Positions 1 through 8,099 of a DNA stretch of 64,000 nucleotides are shown here, one piece after another (within the stretch, counting starts at the first letter, position 1; each line of letters begins with the position of its first letter). This DNA comes from Vannielia litorea (GTDB lineage: Bacteria > Pseudomonadota > Alphaproteobacteria > Rhodobacterales > Rhodobacteraceae), in the NCBI RefSeq assembly GCF_019801175.1, contig NZ_JAHVJR010000001.1, forward strand, positions 3,083,195 through 3,147,194, given 5' to 3'. Under the pieces are notes generated by a model, which saw only the letters and a program-made list of their open reading frames with translations, did not search any database and was not told the DNA's origin. Position numbers and translations under genes: made by a program.

Positions 1-556
1 CATCGCGCTCTGCGTCGATGCCAATTGGGCCTACGGGCTCGACGAGGCGATCGAGGTAGGCCGCGCGCTCGCCGCAAACGGCTACTTCTGGTTCGAGGAG
101 CCGCTGCGCCCCGAGGACGAGCAGGGCTACGAGCAGCTCCGCGCCCGCTGCGACGTGCCACTGGCCGCCGGGGAGAGCAATTACACCGTCGATCAGGCGA
201 TGCGCCTCGTGAGCAATCGCACCCTCTCAATCCTGCAACCCGATGTGGCCCGCGCCGGCGGCGTGACCGAGACCCGCCGCATGGCCCTGCTCGCCGCCGC
301 GCATGACGTGGGCTACGCGCCGCACATCGGCATGTCGGGCATCGTCTGCGAGACGGCCAGCGTGCACCTCTCGGCGGCCATGCCGAACTTCCGGGTGATG
401 GAATGCGAGGGCGACGAAAGCCCCTTCAAGGTGGATATCGCCGACCTGAAGCCCGGCTGCCTGCGCCAGCAAAACGGCACGCTCGACGTGCCGCGCGGCC
501 CCGGCCTTGGCCTCGAGATCGACTGGGATGCGGTGGCGCACCTGCGCAGCAAGTGA
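1..556 (+). CDS. Mandelate racemase/muconate lactonizing (enolase superfamily) enzyme, C-terminal part
   Basis: The reading frame is open from base 2 and runs into the window, so the gene is cut at its 5' end and only about 184 residues are visible. They are the C-terminal barrel of an enolase-superfamily enzyme. The motif VDAN, then FEEP and AAGE, supply the three acidic metal ligands in order, followed by QPDVARAGGVTE and the APHIG segment carrying the late-barrel histidine. Such enzymes abstract a proton alpha to a carboxylate with Mg2+, acting as racemases, lactonising enzymes or sugar-acid dehydratases. The exact substrate cannot be read from this half. A downstream SMP-30 lactonase favours sugar-acid or lactone catabolism (inference). 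It is followed after 39 bp by an uncharacterised gene on the same strand. Confidence 0.85.
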   Translation, partial: IALCVDANWAYGLDEAIEVGRALAANGYFWFEEPLRPEDEQGYEQLRARCDVPLAAGESNYTVDQAMRLVSNRTLSILQPDVARAGGVTETRRMALLAAAHDVGYAPHIGMSGIVCETASVHLSAAMPNFRVMECEGDESPFKVDIADLKPGCLRQQNGTLDVPRGPGLGLEIDWDAVAHLRSK

Positions 557-595
557 AAGTGACGCCCCCTCCGGGGCAAGGAAGGACGCGATGCA

Positions 596-1480
596 ATGAC
601 AGATCAGACCGAGGCGATACGGCAGGGGATGCTGCTGGCCGACCCGCAACTCAGCCGGTTCGACCCGATGCGCCGGATCATCTGCCACGACGATTTCAGC
701 CGCGGGCACTGCGGCTGGTCGCAGCTGGTGGGCAATTACGAAGGCAGCCTCGATACCATGCTCCCCGGCTACGCTCAGCACACCAGCGCCATGCTCTCCA
801 CGCTGGCTCATTGGGATGCTGGCTCCCACGGCAGCTATGACAGCTCCTATGCCCTGAAAATCGCCACCCGCCCGCGCCCCGGCGCGCAGAATGTGGCGAT
901 CAAGCGGCTGACGATGCGCCACCGCGGCCCGATCCGCTTCGAGGCCTATGTCACCTACAAGCCCGAGGCCACCGAGCTGCGGCTGGGCGACAATGACGTG
1001 CGGTCCTGGGGCTTTCTGTTCGACCTTCAGGGCGGGGATCAGATGGCAAAACGCCGGGTCATGCCGCACCTGCGGTTCTTGAACGCCGATCAGGGCGAGA
1101 CCCTGCGCAAGTGGCAGTACAAGCCGGGGCAAACCCAATTCACCGACATCGGCAGCGAGAAGAAGACCGCGAGCCACTATCACCTCTCGCCCGATGGTTG
1201 GCAGGACCTGCCGGGCGGCGACCAGCTGATGTGCTACAACGAGATCGCGACCAAGGTGAACTGGCACTACATGTGCTTCGACTTCGACCTGGATGCGATG
1301 CGCCCGCTGGCCTTCCGGGTGAACGACCGGGAGTTCGATGTCTCGGGCTTCGAGTCCATCGAGATCCCCGCCATGCCCAACCTCTGGAACATGCTCAACT
1401 TCGCCTTCTTTGTGGAGACCGACGCCGCCAAGCGGGCGTTCCTCTACATCGATTCCGTCTGCATTTCGGGAGATTTCTGA
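596..1480 (+). CDS. Uncharacterised ~294-residue protein in a lactonase/dehydratase operon
   Basis: I do not recognise a named function. The protein is 294 residues, has no signal peptide or membrane segment, and is rich in aromatic residues and beta-strand-like stretches (for example around residues 110-160 and 215-260). That could fit a jelly-roll or concanavalin-like carbohydrate-binding fold, but this is only an impression. A purine-rich RBS (aaggaag) lies about 10 bases before the ATG. The stop codon overlaps the start of the next gene by one base (tgatg), so the two are probably translationally coupled. Its position between an enolase-superfamily enzyme and an SMP-30 lactonase suggests a role in the same sugar-acid or lactone pathway. 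Confidence 0.75.
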   Translation: MTDQTEAIRQGMLLADPQLSRFDPMRRIICHDDFSRGHCGWSQLVGNYEGSLDTMLPGYAQHTSAMLSTLAHWDAGSHGSYDSSYALKIATRPRPGAQNVAIKRLTMRHRGPIRFEAYVTYKPEATELRLGDNDVRSWGFLFDLQGGDQMAKRRVMPHLRFLNADQGETLRKWQYKPGQTQFTDIGSEKKTASHYHLSPDGWQDLPGGDQLMCYNEIATKVNWHYMCFDFDLDAMRPLAFRVNDREFDVSGFESIEIPAMPNLWNMLNFAFFVETDAAKRAFLYIDSVCISGDF

Positions 1481-1812
1481 TGCTGCCCGAGAACATCACC
1501 GCCATCCTCGCCCGCAACGAGCGCTGGGAGGGGGGCGCCGCGACAGAGCCGTTCGAGGCCGGGTGGGCCCGCGAGGCCGTGCTCTTCGTCCGCTCGCTGA
1601 AGGCCCCTGAGGGCGCGCAGCCCGCGCTGCGGGTCCAGATCTCGCCAGACGGGATGCACTGGCTGGACGAGGGCGCAACGGTCGAGGTGCCCGCCGAGGG
1701 TGAGGTGGCTGCGGTGCGGCTCACGCACTTCGGCAACTGGCTGCGGCTGGCGGGTGAGTTTGACGCCGGGAGCGCGGCAACCCTGCTTGTGACCCTCCAC
1801 CTCAAGGTGTGA
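1480..1812 (+). CDS. Small uncharacterised protein coupled to the preceding gene
   Basis: A 110-residue protein with no recognisable signature. The chosen ATG shares its A with the TGA of the preceding gene, and its own TGA overlaps the GTG start of the lactonase gene, so both boundaries support real coupled translation. The sequence is acidic and appears soluble, with alternating hydrophobic strands in the second half (LRVQISPDGMHWLDEG and VRLTHFGNWLRLAGEF) that read like a small beta-sandwich domain. It may be a partner of the 294-residue protein upstream, because they sit as an overlapping pair. Function unknown. Confidence 0.7.
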   Translation: MLPENITAILARNERWEGGAATEPFEAGWAREAVLFVRSLKAPEGAQPALRVQISPDGMHWLDEGATVEVPAEGEVAAVRLTHFGNWLRLAGEFDAGSAATLLVTLHLKV

Positions 1813-2702
1813 GCCTGCGCCCCGAGATCCGCCTGCTGGAGGGTACCCGCTGCGAGGTGGGGGAGGGCATCCTCTGGTGCCCGCGCCGCAATGTGCTGTT
1901 CTGGGTGGACATCAAGGGCCGCGCCCTGCTGCGCCTTGATCCGGAGGCAGAAGCCCTCACCCGCTGGCCGCTGCCCGATCAGCCCGGGTGCATCGCCCTG
2001 ACTGCAACAGATACGCTCGTCGTGGCCATGCCCGACGGCCTGCACCTCTTCGACCCGGCCACCGGAACCCTCGCGCCCCACGCGCTTCTTCCGCCCGAGG
2101 CGGCTGCCAGTCACCGCGCCAATGACGGGGCCACCTCGCGCGGCGGGCGTTTTCATTTCGGCACCATGACCCTGAGCGACCGTTCGGTCGCCTCCGGCGC
2201 GCTCTATCACTGGAGCGGTGAGGCCGGGGCGGGCCAGCTTGCCCGCCACTTTGGCGGGCTGCACATCGTCAACGGGCTGGCCTTCAGCCCAGACGACCGC
2301 ACCGCCTATGTGGCCGATAGCTACGAGAGCCTGCGGCGGATCTGGCGGTTCGATTACGAGCCGGAAACCGGCGCTTTCACCAACCGCAGCCTGTTCTACG
2401 ACACCGCCGGGCGGGCGGGCAGGCCGGACGGCGCCTGCGTGGACGTGGATGGCTGCTACTGGATGGCGGGCGTGGGCGGCGGCGAGCTGCTGCGGATCAC
2501 CCCGGCGGGGCGGGTGGACCTCTGTATCGACCTGCCGGTGACTTGGCCGACCAAACCGTGCTTCGGCGGGCCGGACCTGCGCACGCTCTACCTCACCAGC
2601 CTCGACCCCTCATCTTCAGGGGGCGGGCCGGATGGTGCGGTGCTGGCCATCGAGACAGGCCACCAAGGCCTGCCCGAACCGGTCTGCCTGCTGCACGGCT
2701 GA
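1809..2702 (+). CDS. SMP-30/gluconolactonase family lactonase
   Basis: Calcium- or zinc-dependent six-bladed beta-propeller lactonases of this family open sugar lactones to aldonic acids. The 297-residue length is typical. The three metal ligands of the family can be assigned: Glu19 in the opening EVGEG motif, Asn155 in VNGLAFSPD and Asp207 in RPDGACVD; Asn105-Asp106 matches the substrate-side ND motif. The start is a GTG overlapping the TGA of the preceding gene (gtga), which fixes the reading frame. No signal peptide, so cytoplasmic. It probably hydrolyses the lactone formed in a sugar or sugar-acid pathway shared with the enolase-superfamily enzyme at the left edge. Confidence 0.9.
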   Translation: MSLRPEIRLLEGTRCEVGEGILWCPRRNVLFWVDIKGRALLRLDPEAEALTRWPLPDQPGCIALTATDTLVVAMPDGLHLFDPATGTLAPHALLPPEAAASHRANDGATSRGGRFHFGTMTLSDRSVASGALYHWSGEAGAGQLARHFGGLHIVNGLAFSPDDRTAYVADSYESLRRIWRFDYEPETGAFTNRSLFYDTAGRAGRPDGACVDVDGCYWMAGVGGGELLRITPAGRVDLCIDLPVTWPTKPCFGGPDLRTLYLTSLDPSSSGGGPDGAVLAIETGHQGLPEPVCLLHG

Positions 2703-2711
2703 GGCGCGGCC

Positions 2712-3182
2712 TCAAGCGCTGGTCATCTCCCAGCCCCGGATCAGCACAGCCGCCCGCTCGGGCCGGGCGGATTGCAACGTCCCCACGATCAACCGCCGCC
2801 CGAGCCATTCCCACGGCCCTTCGGGCGCGCGCACCTCGATCCGCGAAAGCGCGTAGCGCGGGCCGGGCAGGCTCTCATCGATGATGACCCGGTTGCGGAT
2901 GGTCAGCAGCGTGCCATCGGCCACCTCCATCTCGTAGAGCGCGTCCAGCTCCTTGGAGCCATCGGCCCGCACCAGCTGCCGGTCGGCCCCGCCAGCCAGC
3001 ACCGTTCCATAAAACCCTTCCAACCCCGGCCCGCCACGAAACTCGCCGCCGGTGATCGGCACGATCCGGCGCTCGCCCGTGGGCCCCTGCCCGAGGCTGC
3101 GCATCTCCTCCACATCCACCAGCGCCTCCCACAACAGGCGGTGGCCAAGGCGGGGCGGCGCGATGGTATCAAACTGGCTCAC
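2712..3182 (-). CDS. DUF3237 family protein
   Basis: A 156-residue soluble protein matching the DUF3237 (UPF0311) pattern: an early strand with LLWEALVDVEEMRSLGQGPTGERRIVPITGGEF, a GSKELDALYEMEVADGTLLTIRNR core, and a closing stretch ending in GTLQSARPERAAVLIRGWEM. The family is a small beta-barrel of unknown function often found in catabolic operons. Its GTG start overlaps the TGA of the lysR gene upstream by four bases (gtga), so the regulator and this protein are co-translated. An upstream extension of the open frame lies inside lysR and is not used here. Confidence 0.82.
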   Translation of the reverse strand: MSQFDTIAPPRLGHRLLWEALVDVEEMRSLGQGPTGERRIVPITGGEFRGGPGLEGFYGTVLAGGADRQLVRADGSKELDALYEMEVADGTLLTIRNRVIIDESLPGPRYALSRIEVRAPEGPWEWLGRRLIVGTLQSARPERAAVLIRGWEMTSA

Positions 3183-4141
3183 GGGGCTGTCTCCTCTGCC
3201 TGCGGTGCCGCGCATTGTGCCAGCGCCTCGAAGAAGCGCCGCACCGCGCGGCCCGTGCGGTCTGGCCGCCAGTGATAGCCAATCGGCGGCAGATGCAAGC
3301 CCAGCCCGGCGTCGAGTTCCTTCAACAGCCCGATCGAGAGCCACGGCATCACCACGCTGCGCGGCACGAGCGAGAGCAGTTCGCCGGTCTTCAGCATCGA
3401 CCAGCTCAGCACCGGGATCCGCGAGGTCACATGCACCAGTTTCAACTCGTCCCAACCGTGGCGCTCGCGCAGCATATCGAACTGGTCGCGGGCCAGCGAA
3501 ACGGCGGTGTGCTGCACCCATGTTGCGCGGGAGAGCGCCTCTATGCTCACCTTCCCGGCCTGCTGCGCCAGCGGGTGCGAGGTGCCTGCGGCCACGATCA
3601 GCTCGTCCGGCACCAGCGCCTCGAACGCCCAGCCATCTGGCAGCACTTCACGCTCGCGGCAGCAAACCACATCGAACTCGTCACCCGAAAAGGCATTGTC
3701 GAGCGCCTGCCCGATTACCGTCTGGACCTGCGTGAAAATGTTGGGATGCGCGGCCCCAAACGTTGGCAGGGCAGCATCGAGCAGGGCACCGGTCGCGGCG
3801 GCGGAGGAGCCAACCCGCACCATCCCGCCCTCGCGCCGGTGATGCGAGGCAATCCGTTCCGCCCCCTCCTCCGTCGCCGCCACGATCCGGCTTGCAATCG
3901 GCAGCAGATCGAGCGCCGCCGGGGTCGGGTCCACCCCTTTGGAGTGGCGCAGGAAGAGCCGGGTATCGAGCAGCTTTTCCAACTCGGCAACAAGCTGGCT
4001 CATCGCGGGCTGGGTGATGCCCAGCGCCTGCGCCGCACGGCCCATGCCGCGCAGCTCGCAGAGGGTCATCAGCGCCCGCATATGGCGGATCTTGGCGCGG
4101 GTCGTAAGGCGGTTCAGCAGGACGGCGGCGGTCAGGGACAT
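3179..4141 (-). CDS. LysR-family transcriptional regulator
   Basis: The protein has 320 residues, normal for LysR regulators. Residues ~20-80 form the winged helix-turn-helix (MRALMTLCELRGMGRAAQALGITQPAMSQLVAELEKLL region) and the rest is a type-2 periplasmic-binding-like effector domain. The N-terminal pattern resembles the GbpR/PcaQ subgroup, which often control sugar or aromatic-acid uptake. It is divergent from the tctC gene, and a perfect inverted repeat lies three bases before its start codon, so autoregulation plus activation of the tctC-hydrolase unit is likely. The effector is unknown; the substrate of the adjacent transporter is the natural guess. Confidence 0.9.
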   Translation of the reverse strand: MSLTAAVLLNRLTTRAKIRHMRALMTLCELRGMGRAAQALGITQPAMSQLVAELEKLLDTRLFLRHSKGVDPTPAALDLLPIASRIVAATEEGAERIASHHRREGGMVRVGSSAAATGALLDAALPTFGAAHPNIFTQVQTVIGQALDNAFSGDEFDVVCCREREVLPDGWAFEALVPDELIVAAGTSHPLAQQAGKVSIEALSRATWVQHTAVSLARDQFDMLRERHGWDELKLVHVTSRIPVLSWSMLKTGELLSLVPRSVVMPWLSIGLLKELDAGLGLHLPPIGYHWRPDRTGRAVRRFFEALAQCAAPQAEETAP

Positions 4142-4143
4142 GG

Positions 4144-4160
4144 CATAAGTATCACTTATG
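4144..4160. promoter_or_regulatory. Candidate LysR operator (perfect inverted repeat)
   Basis: CATAAGT-atc-ACTTATG is a perfect 7-base inverted repeat and includes the T-N11-A pattern (T at 4146, A at 4158) typical of LysR sites. It sits directly before the lysR start codon and about 80 bases before the divergent tctC. A second, smaller repeat TGACT-aa-AGTCA lies at 4190-4201. Binding is inferred. Confidence 0.5.
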
Positions 4161-4240
4161 AGTTGCCCTCAAAAGGAATTACAAACCTATGACTAAAGTC
4201 AATAGCGTGGCCAGCGAGGAGATATTTGGGAGGATTCTCT

Positions 4241-5248
4241 ATGCACCGCGAAACTCACAGCCGCATTGCACGCCGGCCCCTGATGGCCGCGCTTGGCGCA
4301 ACCGCTCTGGCGCTCGGCTTCGGGCTGGCCCCGGCCACCGCAGAGGCGCAAGACTGGCCCTCGGGCGCCGTGCAACTGCTGGTGCCCGCCAAGGCGGGCG
4401 GCGGCACCGACGCGGGCGCGCGGATCATCTCGGCGCAGCTTCAGGAGCAGATCGGCGAGGGTGTCGTCGTGGTCAACAGCCCCGGTGGCGGCGGCGCCGT
4501 GGCCGCCGAGCAGGTGCGCACCGCCGATCCTGACGGGCAGACCCTGCTCTACTACCACACCGGCTTCCTTTCGACCTATCACACCGGCGGCTACGACCAT
4601 TCGCCGGTGGAAGAGTTCACCACCATCGCCACCTTCCCGGTCGGCGGCAGCTTTGCCCTCGCGGTGGATGCCGACAGCCCCTACCAGAGCGTCGACGAGC
4701 TGATCGCCGCCACCAAGGAAACCCCCGACAAGGTGACGCTGGGGGTGCAGTTTCGCTCCGGCTCGCACTTCATGGCCGGGCTGCTGACCAAGGCCAGTGA
4801 CGCGCAGTTCCGTATGGTCGAAGCCGGGTCGGACGCCGACAAGCTGGTGCAGCTTCAGGGCGGCCAGATCGACGCTGCTTTCGTGAACACACCGGGCACC
4901 CTGCAATATGTCGAGAACGGCGATCTGCGCATCCTCGCCACCATCGCAGGCAACCCCGAGCGCGATCCGGGCGCACCGGATTTCCCCTCGCTGCATGAGC
5001 TGGGCTACGAAGAGGCCGTCTACGGGCTCGATTTCATCGTGCTCGGCCCGGCGGGAATGGATGCCGGGCTGGTCGAGCAGGTCAACGGGGCCTTCGCCGC
5101 CGTGCTCGGCAATGCCGATGTGACCGACAAGCTCGCCCAGATGCGGATGCCGATCAGCCCGATGGGCGTGGCCGAGAGCCAGGCGCGCATCGCCTCGTCC
5201 AGTGAGGCGGTGAAGGCCACCGCCGAGATGCTCGGCCTCACCAACTGA
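4241..5248 (+). CDS. tctC: Tripartite tricarboxylate transporter substrate-binding protein (TctC family), orphan copy
   Basis: A 335-residue periplasmic binding protein with a long twin-Arg-free signal peptide ending around AEAQ (residue ~36). The mature protein opens with the WPSGAVQLLVPAKAGGGTD segment typical of TctC/BugD proteins that bind carboxylates. The start was placed at the ATG preceded by ggagga seven bases upstream; an earlier TTG lies before that RBS and is rejected. It shares unusual motifs (GGGTD, a YHTG repeat, DxFTTI) with the second TctC at 7070, so the two look like paralogues from duplication. It is separated from tctBA by two hydrolase genes and is followed by a strong hairpin, so it may be transcribed on its own as an auxiliary receptor. 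Confidence 0.9.
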   Translation: MHRETHSRIARRPLMAALGATALALGFGLAPATAEAQDWPSGAVQLLVPAKAGGGTDAGARIISAQLQEQIGEGVVVVNSPGGGGAVAAEQVRTADPDGQTLLYYHTGFLSTYHTGGYDHSPVEEFTTIATFPVGGSFALAVDADSPYQSVDELIAATKETPDKVTLGVQFRSGSHFMAGLLTKASDAQFRMVEAGSDADKLVQLQGGQIDAAFVNTPGTLQYVENGDLRILATIAGNPERDPGAPDFPSLHELGYEEAVYGLDFIVLGPAGMDAGLVEQVNGAFAAVLGNADVTDKLAQMRMPISPMGVAESQARIASSSEAVKATAEMLGLTN

Positions 5249-5257
5249 ACCACCACC

Positions 5258-5283
5258 GCGCCGGGCAGCCCCCTGCCCGGCGC
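5258..5283 (+). terminator. Strong hairpin after the first tctC
   Basis: An 11-bp perfect stem (GCGCCGGGCAG / CTGCCCGGCGC) closes a four-C loop, starting nine bases after the tctC stop. No poly-T run follows, only a pyrimidine-rich cactttcct stretch, so it may be a terminator, an attenuator or an mRNA 3'-end stabiliser. Confidence 0.6.
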
Positions 5284-5320
5284 CCCACTTTCCTACCCTC
5301 TAGCAACAGGCCATTCGCGC

Positions 5321-6148
5321 ATGTCCAGTAAAGCTCTGCCCCAAATCCCGAGCGACCCCTTTGAATGCCTCTGCCAAGGGTGCGAGCGCCCGTGGGAGGT
5401 GGATGTGGACCCCTTCGAGGTGGCCGAGCGCACCTGGTACGTCGGCAACGGCTGGGTCGGCGCCTACCTGCTCGATACCGGCGCGGGGCTAGTGCTGATC
5501 GACACCACGATGCAGCCGCAGGTCTACCTGCTGTTCGAGGCGATCCGGAAGCTGGGGCTGGACCCGGCAGACATCGAGCTGATCCTCATCAGCCACATGC
5601 ACTACGACCACATCGGCGGTGTTCGCGCCTTGGTGGAGGCGACCGGCGCGCGGGTGATGATGAGCCGCGAGGACTGGGACTTCATGCAGGAGCGGCCCGA
5701 CCAGATCTTTGCCAGCGGCTACCCCTGCGGCAGCTTCACGCCCGATGCCTTCTTCTCCGATGACACGCCCGTCGAGCTTGGCGACCGCAGGGTCCGCACC
5801 GTGCTGACTCCGGGCCACACGCCGGGCACCACCTCGTTCTTCTTCGAGGCGGGTGGACTGCTCTGCGGCATGCACGGCGGCGTTGGCCTGAACACGTTGG
5901 GCGATGCCTTTCTGGCCGAGAGCGGCCTGCCGGTGAGCGCCCGTAACGATTACCTCGCCTCCATGCTGAAGGTCCGCGCCATTCCGGTGCAGGTCACCCT
6001 CGGCTCGCATCCCGCGCAGGTGGGCATGCTGGAGAAGGTCGAGGCCATCCGGCCCGGCCATAATCCGTTTCACGACCCGGCGATCTGGCACGGGTTGATC
6101 GACGGCCGCATCGCGCAGGTCCGCACCCTGATGGGAGAGGCGGCATGA
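5321..6148 (+). CDS. Metallo-beta-lactamase-fold hydrolase
   Basis: A 275-residue hydrolase with the complete zinc motif HMHYDH (His92, His94, Asp96, His97), a TPGHTPG loop giving the next metal histidine, and a further His in the GSHPAQ segment near residue 230. MBL-fold enzymes hydrolyse thioesters, lactones, esters or phosphodiesters; this sequence does not choose among them. No signal peptide is visible. The start of an alpha/beta hydrolase overlaps its stop codon (ATGA), so the two hydrolases are made together. Their place between two TctC genes suggests they process an imported carboxylate ester or lactone (inference). Confidence 0.85.
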   Translation: MSSKALPQIPSDPFECLCQGCERPWEVDVDPFEVAERTWYVGNGWVGAYLLDTGAGLVLIDTTMQPQVYLLFEAIRKLGLDPADIELILISHMHYDHIGGVRALVEATGARVMMSREDWDFMQERPDQIFASGYPCGSFTPDAFFSDDTPVELGDRRVRTVLTPGHTPGTTSFFFEAGGLLCGMHGGVGLNTLGDAFLAESGLPVSARNDYLASMLKVRAIPVQVTLGSHPAQVGMLEKVEAIRPGHNPFHDPAIWHGLIDGRIAQVRTLMGEAA

Positions 6149-7047
6149 GTTACTCCTTCGACATGACGCCTGAGGCGCAACTGGCTCTGGCCGAAGAGCT
6201 GCGCGGCGGCACCCTTTTGCCCCCCACCATCACCCCCGAGATGGAGGCCGACCTCGCTGCCGTCACGGTCGAGGAAATCGCCGTGCCCACCCGCGTTGGC
6301 CCCTCGCGGGTGATGAAGGTCACCGCCGCCGAGGGCACCACCCCGCGCCCCTGTTTCATCAATTTCCACGGCGGCGGCTTCGTGCGGCCCTACCACCGGC
6401 GCGACACGATCTTCTGCGCCCAGCTGGCCCGCGCCACCGGGGCGCTGGTGCTGGATGTCGACTACCGCCTCGCCCCCGAACATCCCTTCCCCACCGGCTT
6501 GCATGAGTGCCACGATGTGGTGGCCTGGGCCTTCGAAAATGCCGACACGCTCGGGATCGACGCAAACCGCATCGCCATCGGCGGCCACTCGGCGGGCGGC
6601 AACTTCACCGCCTCGATCTGCCAGATGGTGGCCGAGAGCGGCGCTTTCCGCCCCTGCGGCCAAGTGCTGGATTACCCGTTTCTCGATGCCGCCACCCCGC
6701 CCGAAGACAAGGTGGACCCGCGCTCGATCATGCCTGCCGAGCGGATGCACGCCTTCAACGTGCTCTACTGCCAGCAGCCCGACAACATGGCCAACCCTCT
6801 GGTCTCACCCGTGCTGGCCGCGCCCGAGCACCTGCACGGCCAGCCGCCCGCGCTGATGCTGGTGGCCGGGCTCGACCCGCTGCGCCACGAGGCGCACCGC
6901 TACGCAGGGCAGCTCATCGCCGCAGGCGTCGATATCGCCGTGCATCAGTTCGACGATTGCGACCACGGCTGGGTGGTCAGCGGCAAGGCCCGCCACGAGG
7001 AGGCGCGGGCTCTCATCTTCGGCTGGCTGCAAAGGCTCTACGGATAA
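6145..7047 (+). CDS. Alpha/beta hydrolase of the hormone-sensitive-lipase type
   Basis: Carboxylesterase-like protein of 300 residues. The oxyanion motif HGGGF is at residues 75-79, the nucleophile elbow GHSAGG places Ser149, and Asp244 (AGLDPLRHEA) and His274 (DCDHGW) complete the triad. The family hydrolyses small acyl esters in the cytoplasm. The ATG overlaps the stop of the MBL-fold hydrolase by four bases, and tctC follows after 22 bp, so it belongs to a hydrolase-transporter operon. Substrate unknown; a short-chain ester or lactone of an imported organic acid is plausible. Confidence 0.9.
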   Translation: MSYSFDMTPEAQLALAEELRGGTLLPPTITPEMEADLAAVTVEEIAVPTRVGPSRVMKVTAAEGTTPRPCFINFHGGGFVRPYHRRDTIFCAQLARATGALVLDVDYRLAPEHPFPTGLHECHDVVAWAFENADTLGIDANRIAIGGHSAGGNFTASICQMVAESGAFRPCGQVLDYPFLDAATPPEDKVDPRSIMPAERMHAFNVLYCQQPDNMANPLVSPVLAAPEHLHGQPPALMLVAGLDPLRHEAHRYAGQLIAAGVDIAVHQFDDCDHGWVVSGKARHEEARALIFGWLQRLYG

Positions 7048-7069
7048 GCGTTTCAACAGGGAGGACACC

Positions 7070-8023
7070 ATGAAACCACGCAAACTGATCGGCGCCGCAC
7101 TGGCGCTGGCCCTCGGCGCAACCGGCGCACTGGCGGCCGAATGGCCCGACGGGCCGGTGCAGATCATCGTGCCGTCCAAACCCGGCGGCGGCACCGATGT
7201 GATGGCCCGCATCTTCGCCGACTACCTCGGCCGCGAAACCGGCGGCGATGTGGTCGTGGTCAACGTCGATGGCGGCGGCGGCTCGATCGCCTACAATCAG
7301 GTGATGACCGCCGCGCCCGACGGGCAAACTATTCTCTACAATCACACCGGCCTGCTGGCGGGCTACCACACCGGCCACTCCGATATCGGGCTGGATGACT
7401 TCACCACCATCGGCGTTGCCCAGAGCTACGCACCGCAGGTCTATGCCGTGGCCCCCGATGCGCCTTGGGACACGATGAAAGACTTCATGGAGGACGCCCG
7501 CGCCAACCCCGGTGAGCGCACCGTGGCCGTCTCGCTCGGGCGGACGACCCATTTCATCGCCGGGCTGATCATGATGAACGAGGATGTCGACCTGAAGCTG
7601 CTGGAGGCCTCCGCCGAGGTCGACAAGGTGGCCGCCATCCAGGGCGGGCATATCGAGATGGGCAATCTCGGCGCAGGCTCGGCCAAGCAGTATGAGCAGG
7701 CCGGTGACATGAAGGTGCTCTGCCTGCTCGACCCCGAGCCGCACCCGGCCTACCCGGAATACGAAACCTGCGTGCAGCAGGGCGTCAACGTGAGCTGGCT
7801 GGCGCCGCTGGTGCTCTGGGGGCCGAAGGGGATGGATGCGGAGCTGGTGCAAACCATCAACGCCGCCACCGCCGGTATGGCCGAGGACGCCACCGCGCGG
7901 GAGGCCCTCAAGAAGGCCGACAGCGTGTTCACCTACTATGATGTCGGCGGCGCTGCCGATCTGATGGCCTCGGAAGATGCCAAGATCAAGGCGCTGGCCG
8001 AAAAGCTTGGCCTCGCACGCTGA
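7070..8023 (+). CDS. tctC: TctC-family substrate-binding protein of the TctCBA transporter
   Basis: A 317-residue periplasmic receptor with a classic signal peptide (MKPRKLIGAALALALGAT, cleaved after GALAA) and the WPDGPVQIIVPSKPGGGTD start of mature TctC proteins. It precedes tctB and tctA and should be the receptor of that complex. A ggagg RBS lies six bases before the ATG. It shares several local motifs with the TctC encoded at 4241, which implies a duplicated receptor with the same or related ligands. A long GC hairpin follows the gene and probably keeps receptor mRNA more abundant than permease mRNA. Confidence 0.93.
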   Translation: MKPRKLIGAALALALGATGALAAEWPDGPVQIIVPSKPGGGTDVMARIFADYLGRETGGDVVVVNVDGGGGSIAYNQVMTAAPDGQTILYNHTGLLAGYHTGHSDIGLDDFTTIGVAQSYAPQVYAVAPDAPWDTMKDFMEDARANPGERTVAVSLGRTTHFIAGLIMMNEDVDLKLLEASAEVDKVAAIQGGHIEMGNLGAGSAKQYEQAGDMKVLCLLDPEPHPAYPEYETCVQQGVNVSWLAPLVLWGPKGMDAELVQTINAATAGMAEDATAREALKKADSVFTYYDVGGAADLMASEDAKIKALAEKLGLAR

Positions 8024-8052
8024 CCGCATCACAAGACGCGTGTGAAGCCATA

Positions 8053-8084
8053 TCGCGGGGGCCGCGGCCGACCGGCCCCCGCGA
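8053..8084 (+). promoter_or_regulatory. Intercistronic hairpin between tctC and tctB
   Basis: A 12-bp perfect stem (TCGCGGGGGCCG / CGGCCCCCGCGA) with an 8-base loop, ending only about ten bases before the tctB RBS. Its position between receptor and permease genes fits partial termination or protection of upstream mRNA. Confidence 0.6.
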
Positions 8085-8099
8085 CTTTTGGGAGGAACC

